Shown here piece after piece: positions 60,614 through 64,000 of a DNA stretch of 64,000 nucleotides. Each line of letters starts with the position of its first letter. The stretch's first letter is position 1. The position numbers and the translations under genes were made by a program. The DNA is from CAYLPJ01 sp964385465 (lineage in GTDB: Bacteria > Planctomycetota > Phycisphaerae > SM23-33), in NCBI GenBank assembly GCA_964385465.1, contig CAYLPJ010000001.1:269758-333757 (forward strand), in the 5' to 3' direction. Under the pieces are notes generated by a model that searched no databases, was not told the DNA's origin, and was given only the letters and a program-made list of their open reading frames with translations.

Positions 60614-62451
60614 CGCATGATGCGCCCGCGGTCGACAGTGTCCACCACGGTTTCCGTAAACGAGTTGATGGATACGTACTTCGCGAAGAACCGCTCCAGC
60701 ACTGCGCCCAGCAGGAACGCGCTGGAGCCCTCGAATGCCTGCTCCTCGAACGTGACGGCGACCTCCAGGCCCCGGGCGAAGGCGATCGGCCCGGCCACCG
60801 CGACACGACGGGTCACCGACCGCGTGACGATGGACTTGATGCCCTCGATCTGCTTTCGCACGGCCGGGTCATTGGTGTCGCCGTACAGCCGCAGCAGATC
60901 GCGGAGCGCGGCGGCGCCTTCGTCCTCGCTGTTGTCGGCGAGGGAGAGGTAGTTCAGCGACAGGTGGCTGACCGCCCGCCAGGCGATCTCGCCCTCGACG
61001 TGCGAGGGTTTCGGCGGCGTCGGTCCGGCGATGCAGCGGATCTCCTCGACGGGAGCGCTGATTTCCATCGAGAAGTCGGTCCGGCCGGCGCCGACGGCCA
61101 TCTGGAGCGGAAGGTCGCGGTTGGTGCACAGCGTCTCGACGCCGAGCTGGCGGAGGTCCGAGCGATACGGCGCCGCCTTGGCATCGACGAGGGAGAGGAA
61201 GATCTCGCTGCCGGAATAGCTGCTCCGTCGGCCGTACTGGCGCTCCTTTTCCGACAGCGTCCGCGGCACGCGGTGGCTCATGAAGTAGGCACCGGCCCCA
61301 CCCCCGCCGGGGTCGAGGTCGGTCGCGGAGTAGAAGGATTGGAACTCCATTTCCTCGTCTGCCCGCGTGCCGTAGCCCCACACGCGGCGGACCTGGTAGA
61401 CCTCGAAGTCCAGCGGGCGCGTGCGGTCGGGGACGACGTGGTGCTCGGCCCGTCCGTCGGTCAGGTGAATGCGGTCGGTCCGCATGGGGAAGAGGTTCAC
61501 CGCCGGCGTGCAGAACAACTGGAACGACGAGGCATCGACCATGCCCTGGAGCTCGAGGTCGGCCTCGTCGGTCAGCAGCACCAGGTCGATCATCGTGTCT
61601 TCGCAGTCTGCCAGGGCCTCCCCGAGCCCCTCCAGCTCCATGAACATGAACCGTTGGGGGAAGAGGAAGTACTCGTTGAGCAGTCGGTAGCCGTGGAAGC
61701 TGCGGGCGTCGTAGGGCAGCAGGGCCTCGCTGTTGCGGTAGCCGCAGCGGCGGATCGTCGAGCCCGGCAGCGAGTGCTGCCAGCCCACCGGCTTGGTGAT
61801 CGACTGGACGAGCACGCCCATCCCGTGGCCGAAGACCTGCTCGTAGATCTGCCACGGCACCGGCGGCGCGCCGGTGATGTAGAGGTTGAGCTTGGACAGG
61901 TCGATCTCGCCGAAGGTCAGCCCGGCGGTGCATTCCAGGCGGATGCGGATCCCCGCGCGGGCGTCGAGATACTTGGGCACCTCCAGCGACGCCAGCTCGC
62001 GCGTGTAGTACTGGGCCTCGACGATCTGGATCGGCAGCAGCGTCACGTCGTGGGCGGTGCGGTATTCGCAGGGCGTCTGCTCGCCCTTGCCCAGTTGGCT
62101 GCGGAGGGCGGTGTCCCGCGGGACGACGAAGCCCTCGGCCAGGGCGCCATCGCTCAGTTCCGGCTGGAAGCGGACGATCCCCATCGACGGGCTGGGCGTA
62201 AGGTAGTGCGGGTAGACGGTGTCCAGGATGGACTGGGTGAACCGGGGGAACTCGGCGTCGAGCTTCAGGTGCACGCGGGCGGCGAGGAAGGCGAAGCCCT
62301 CCATCAGCCGCTCGACGTAGGGATCCGCCACGGCCAGGCCGTCCATGCCGAGGCGCCCGGCGATCTTGGGGAACTCGCGGGCGAACTCGGCGCCCATCTC
62401 GCGGAGGTGCTGGAGTTCCCGGTTGTAGTAGCGGAGCAGGCGTCTATCCAT
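60577..62451 (-). CDS. tssF: T6SS baseplate protein TssF
   Basis: 624 residues with GAGGTGAAGG upstream, overlapping the tssE stop by 8 bases. The opening RRLLRYYNRELQHLREMGAEFAREFPKIAGRLG and FLAARVHLKLDAEFPRFTQSILDTVYPHYLTPSPSM are diagnostic of TssF. The remainder has the family's beta-rich layout with RCGYRNSEALLPYDARSFHGYRLLNEYF. It forms the wedge core with TssG and connects to TssE and TssK. Confidence 0.95.
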   Translation of the reverse strand: MDRRLLRYYNRELQHLREMGAEFAREFPKIAGRLGMDGLAVADPYVERLMEGFAFLAARVHLKLDAEFPRFTQSILDTVYPHYLTPSPSMGIVRFQPELSDGALAEGFVVPRDTALRSQLGKGEQTPCEYRTAHDVTLLPIQIVEAQYYTRELASLEVPKYLDARAGIRIRLECTAGLTFGEIDLSKLNLYITGAPPVPWQIYEQVFGHGMGVLVQSITKPVGWQHSLPGSTIRRCGYRNSEALLPYDARSFHGYRLLNEYFLFPQRFMFMELEGLGEALADCEDTMIDLVLLTDEADLELQGMVDASSFQLFCTPAVNLFPMRTDRIHLTDGRAEHHVVPDRTRPLDFEVYQVRRVWGYGTRADEEMEFQSFYSATDLDPGGGGAGAYFMSHRVPRTLSEKERQYGRRSSYSGSEIFLSLVDAKAAPYRSDLRQLGVETLCTNRDLPLQMAVGAGRTDFSMEISAPVEEIRCIAGPTPPKPSHVEGEIAWRAVSHLSLNYLSLADNSEDEGAAALRDLLRLYGDTNDPAVRKQIEGIKSIVTRSVTRRVAVAGPIAFARGLEVAVTFEEQAFEGSSAFLLGAVLERFFAKYVSINSFTETVVDTVDRGRIMRWPAKVGQRHVL

Positions 62452-62950
62452 TGGGCCGGTCCTTCACCTCGCACTGGCCCGTGTCCAGGTCGACTTCCGT
62501 GCGGACGTACAGCGGGTCGGGCGTGGGCTGGGCCCACAGCTCCCCGCGGATCTCGAACGCGATGGCGTTGTGCTCCGATTCATCCGGCGAGGCGTGCACG
62601 TGAATCTCGATCGTGCCCGGGAGGATCCGCGGCTCGAACTGCCGGATCGCCTCGATCAGGTCCCGCTCGAAATCCTGGGCATTGAGCCCCGACGCCGTCG
62701 CGCCGCACATGTCCGGGATCCCGTAGTTCAGCACCGAACTGCGGACCTCGGCGAAATCCGTGTAGTCCTCCGTCGTGCCCTGAGCGCCCGTGTTCAGGAG
62801 CCAGTCCAGGTCTCTCAGCACGGCCGAGCGGTAGCGGCGCATCGAGATGATCCGCTGGTCGCGGCTTTCCTTGACGGCCTGGGGCTCGTCATCGGTCAGG
62901 CGGTCCAGCAGGCATGGCTGAAGCCGTTCTGTCGGCGTCAGTTCAGCCAT
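62444..62950 (-). CDS. tssE: T6SS baseplate protein TssE (gp25-like)
   Basis: 168 residues. The start at MAELTPTERLQ overlaps the tagJ stop by 8 bases; AAGGAG lies 12 bases upstream. The longer frame runs into tagJ and is rejected. The gp25 core is present: RRYRSAVLRDLDWLLNT, VRSSVLNYGIPDM, FERDLIEAIRQFEPRILPGTIEI. It primes sheath assembly at the baseplate. Confidence 0.93.
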   Translation of the reverse strand: MAELTPTERLQPCLLDRLTDDEPQAVKESRDQRIISMRRYRSAVLRDLDWLLNTGAQGTTEDYTDFAEVRSSVLNYGIPDMCGATASGLNAQDFERDLIEAIRQFEPRILPGTIEIHVHASPDESEHNAIAFEIRGELWAQPTPDPLYVRTEVDLDTGQCEVKDRPNG

Positions 62951-63818
62951 CCGAGGCGGCGTCTCCTTCCCCCGCGTCGGCCGGGGGCTGGGCCTCGCCT
63001 TCGGCCGGCGCCTCGGGGGCCTGCATCGCGTTGGCCAGGGTGACGTTCCGCACCTCCAGCATGGGATACTCCTTGCTGTCGGTGGCGAACATCCGCTGCC
63101 CGAGCCCGACAAGGTGCCCGCCTTCCAGCTCGGTCCAGTCCGTGCGCCGCCCGAGGCGAAGCATGCCGTCCTCGGCGGCCTCGCTGCCTGCGTAGCGTGC
63201 GGGGATCAGGCCCGGGGCCTGCCCGCCGTTGGTCCAGGTGAACTGGGCCTCGGCCCAGATCATGTTCCGCAGCGCCTTGGGCTCCTCGATGCGAATCGAG
63301 ACGATCCGGGTCATCGGCACCCAGTAGTAGCTCTCGCCGAGGATGACCTCCAGCACCGGTCCCAGCCGCGTGTCCATGTCGCAGAACCACTCGAACGGCT
63401 CGCCGTTGACGGTCCCGCTGACGGCCGGGGCGGCCTCGAAGGCCCGGTCCCGAAGCTCCAGCGCCGCGGCGTATTCCTTCTCGGCCAGCATCTCGTTGGC
63501 GCGGATCAGCCAGCCGACCCACTCCTCGGGCTCGCCGAACACCACCGGGGCTTTCTCGCCGCGGAAGACCGCGCTGCGGAAGGCCTCGCACTGGAGCGCG
63601 GGCTGGCAGATCTTCGCCAGCAGCAGCTTCTCCCCGTCCATCTCCGCGGCAACATTCAACTGCGTCAGCGCGCGGTCCCACCGTCCGAGGACCGACAGCA
63701 ACTGAAACAGGAAGATCCGCAGTTCCGGTTGGGCCGGGTTGTCCCGAACCTGCTGCTGAAGCTCCGCCAGCGCGTCCTCGACGCGCCCTTCGCGCAAAAG
63801 CTCTTCGGCCTGTTGCAT
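62943..63818 (-). CDS. tagJ: T6SS accessory protein TagJ (ImpE family)
   Basis: 291 residues from ATG 63818, chosen because GGAG sits 8 bases upstream and because the family begins with the tetratricopeptide-like AEELLREGRVEDALAELQQQVRDNPAQPELRIFLFQLL. The upstream in-frame start at 63860 lacks such a signal. The C-terminal ImpE domain is clear (PFEWFCDMDTRLGPVLEVI, YYWVPMTRI, IPARYAGS). The tail is Ala/Glu-rich. In other T6SSs TagJ binds sheath protein TssB and helps recruit ClpV, which fits the presence of clpV here. Confidence 0.9.
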   Translation of the reverse strand: MQQAEELLREGRVEDALAELQQQVRDNPAQPELRIFLFQLLSVLGRWDRALTQLNVAAEMDGEKLLLAKICQPALQCEAFRSAVFRGEKAPVVFGEPEEWVGWLIRANEMLAEKEYAAALELRDRAFEAAPAVSGTVNGEPFEWFCDMDTRLGPVLEVILGESYYWVPMTRIVSIRIEEPKALRNMIWAEAQFTWTNGGQAPGLIPARYAGSEAAEDGMLRLGRRTDWTELEGGHLVGLGQRMFATDSKEYPMLEVRNVTLANAMQAPEAPAEGEAQPPADAGEGDAASDG

Positions 63819-63888
63819 GGGTATCGCTCCGGCCAGGCGCAGACGGCCGCGCGTGGCCATGGTTGAGAGGCCCTGCGTCGCGTGCAGT

Positions 63889-63931
63889 AAGAAAGCAGGG
63901 GACGGACCCGCCGGTGCGAGCCCGTCCCCTG
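63889..63931 (-). terminator. Intrinsic terminator between hcp-like gene and tagJ
   Basis: On the - strand a perfect 10-bp stem CAGGGGACGG/CCGTCCCCTG (arms 63922-63931 and 63896-63905) with a 16-base loop is followed by CTTTCTTACT. It would release the upstream hcp-like mRNA and lower expression of tagJ onward. Confidence 0.7.
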
Positions 63932-63948
63932 TTGTCGGCCCGTCGGCG

Positions 63949-64000
63949 TTACATCGGCTTGTTCATCAGGCTGCTCCAGCCGGCCTGGACCGCAGCGCCC
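63949..64000 (-). CDS. C-terminus of probable Hcp (TssD), cut by window edge
   Basis: Only the last 16 residues are visible (GAAVQAGWSSLMNKPM, then TAA). The ending is compatible with the C-terminal strand of Hcp tube proteins. The position upstream of tagJ, and a strong terminator right after it, also fit a highly expressed hcp. The identification rests on little sequence. Confidence 0.4.
   Translation of the reverse strand, partial: GAAVQAGWSSLMNKPM

Noticed and set aside
62951..63112. 54-residue N-terminal extension of TssE
   Set aside because: It lies inside tagJ and is Pro/Arg-rich; the start at 62950 matches the family's beginning.
1..64000. CRISPR arrays, tRNA/rRNA genes, insertion sequences, integrases
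   Set aside because: I looked for direct-repeat arrays, cloverleaf-like 3' CCA regions and transposase or integrase motifs and saw none. A small RNA gene could still be missed by eye.

Overview
The window is high-GC DNA, and the genes are packed into long runs with ATGA or TGATG start/stop overlaps. The gene content points to a Planctomycetota-like bacterium, possibly a metagenome contig. Features behind that guess are several membrane-anchored PQQ-type beta-propellers, a squalene-hopene-cyclase-like protein, a right-handed beta-helix protein, a caspase-like lipoprotein, sulfatase-modifying-factor (FGE) domains fused to regulatory modules, and a DUF1854 protein next to an ABC exporter. The assignment is inference from gene content; there is no rRNA or marker gene to confirm it.

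Positions 1-26868 are almost all on the + strand. The left end holds the 3' part of a beta-helix protein and an exported protein of unknown function. Next come an ABC exporter with an unusual N-terminal extension, its DUF1854 partner, and a DXDD-containing terpene cyclase-like protein. A four-gene overlapping operon follows (7777-14352): a beta-propeller, a GT4 glycosyltransferase, a LolD/MacB-like ATPase and an FtsX-family permease. Positions 14453-24972 form a redox island. It has two PQQ-like propellers, an NHL-repeat protein, a tiny Cys-rich Tat protein, NapG-like and NapH-like iron-sulfur proteins, and a NuoE/[2Fe-2S]/NuoF/ferredoxin fusion. It ends with a GltD-like flavoprotein that appears to have lost its NAD(P)H-binding domain. 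A convergent STAS-domain gene, an ECF-like sigma factor and its anti-sigma factor close this half.

Positions 27043-64000 are entirely on the - strand and contain a type VI secretion system (T6SS) locus. In transcription order from the right edge it reads: 3' end of a probable hcp, a terminator, tagJ, tssE, tssF, tssG, and tssH/clpV. An effector module follows: an unknown protein, vgrG, a DUF4123 chaperone, two paralogous small proteins, a putative zinc-metallopeptidase effector, an unknown protein, and PAAR. Then come an unknown 658-residue protein, a tssJ-like lipoprotein, a pseudokinase-TM-stalk-FGE protein, a tagH-like protein, tssK, tssL, tssM, and a TagF-like-TM-stalk-FGE protein. A caspase-like lipoprotein is last. 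tssA, tssB and tssC are not in the window and presumably lie beyond its right edge.

The most unusual element is a pair of giant membrane proteins, 1438 and 1508 residues. They share a C-terminal half (long helical stalk plus a cysteine-less FGE fold) but carry different cytoplasmic heads: a degenerate Ser/Thr kinase in one and a TagF-like domain in the other. Kinase and TagF are the two opposing arms of the known T6SS threonine-phosphorylation pathway. Together with a TagH-like protein that has no FHA domain, this suggests a rewired, possibly phosphorylation-independent control circuit for T6SS firing. The metallopeptidase effector candidate and the caspase-like lipoprotein are secondary points of interest.
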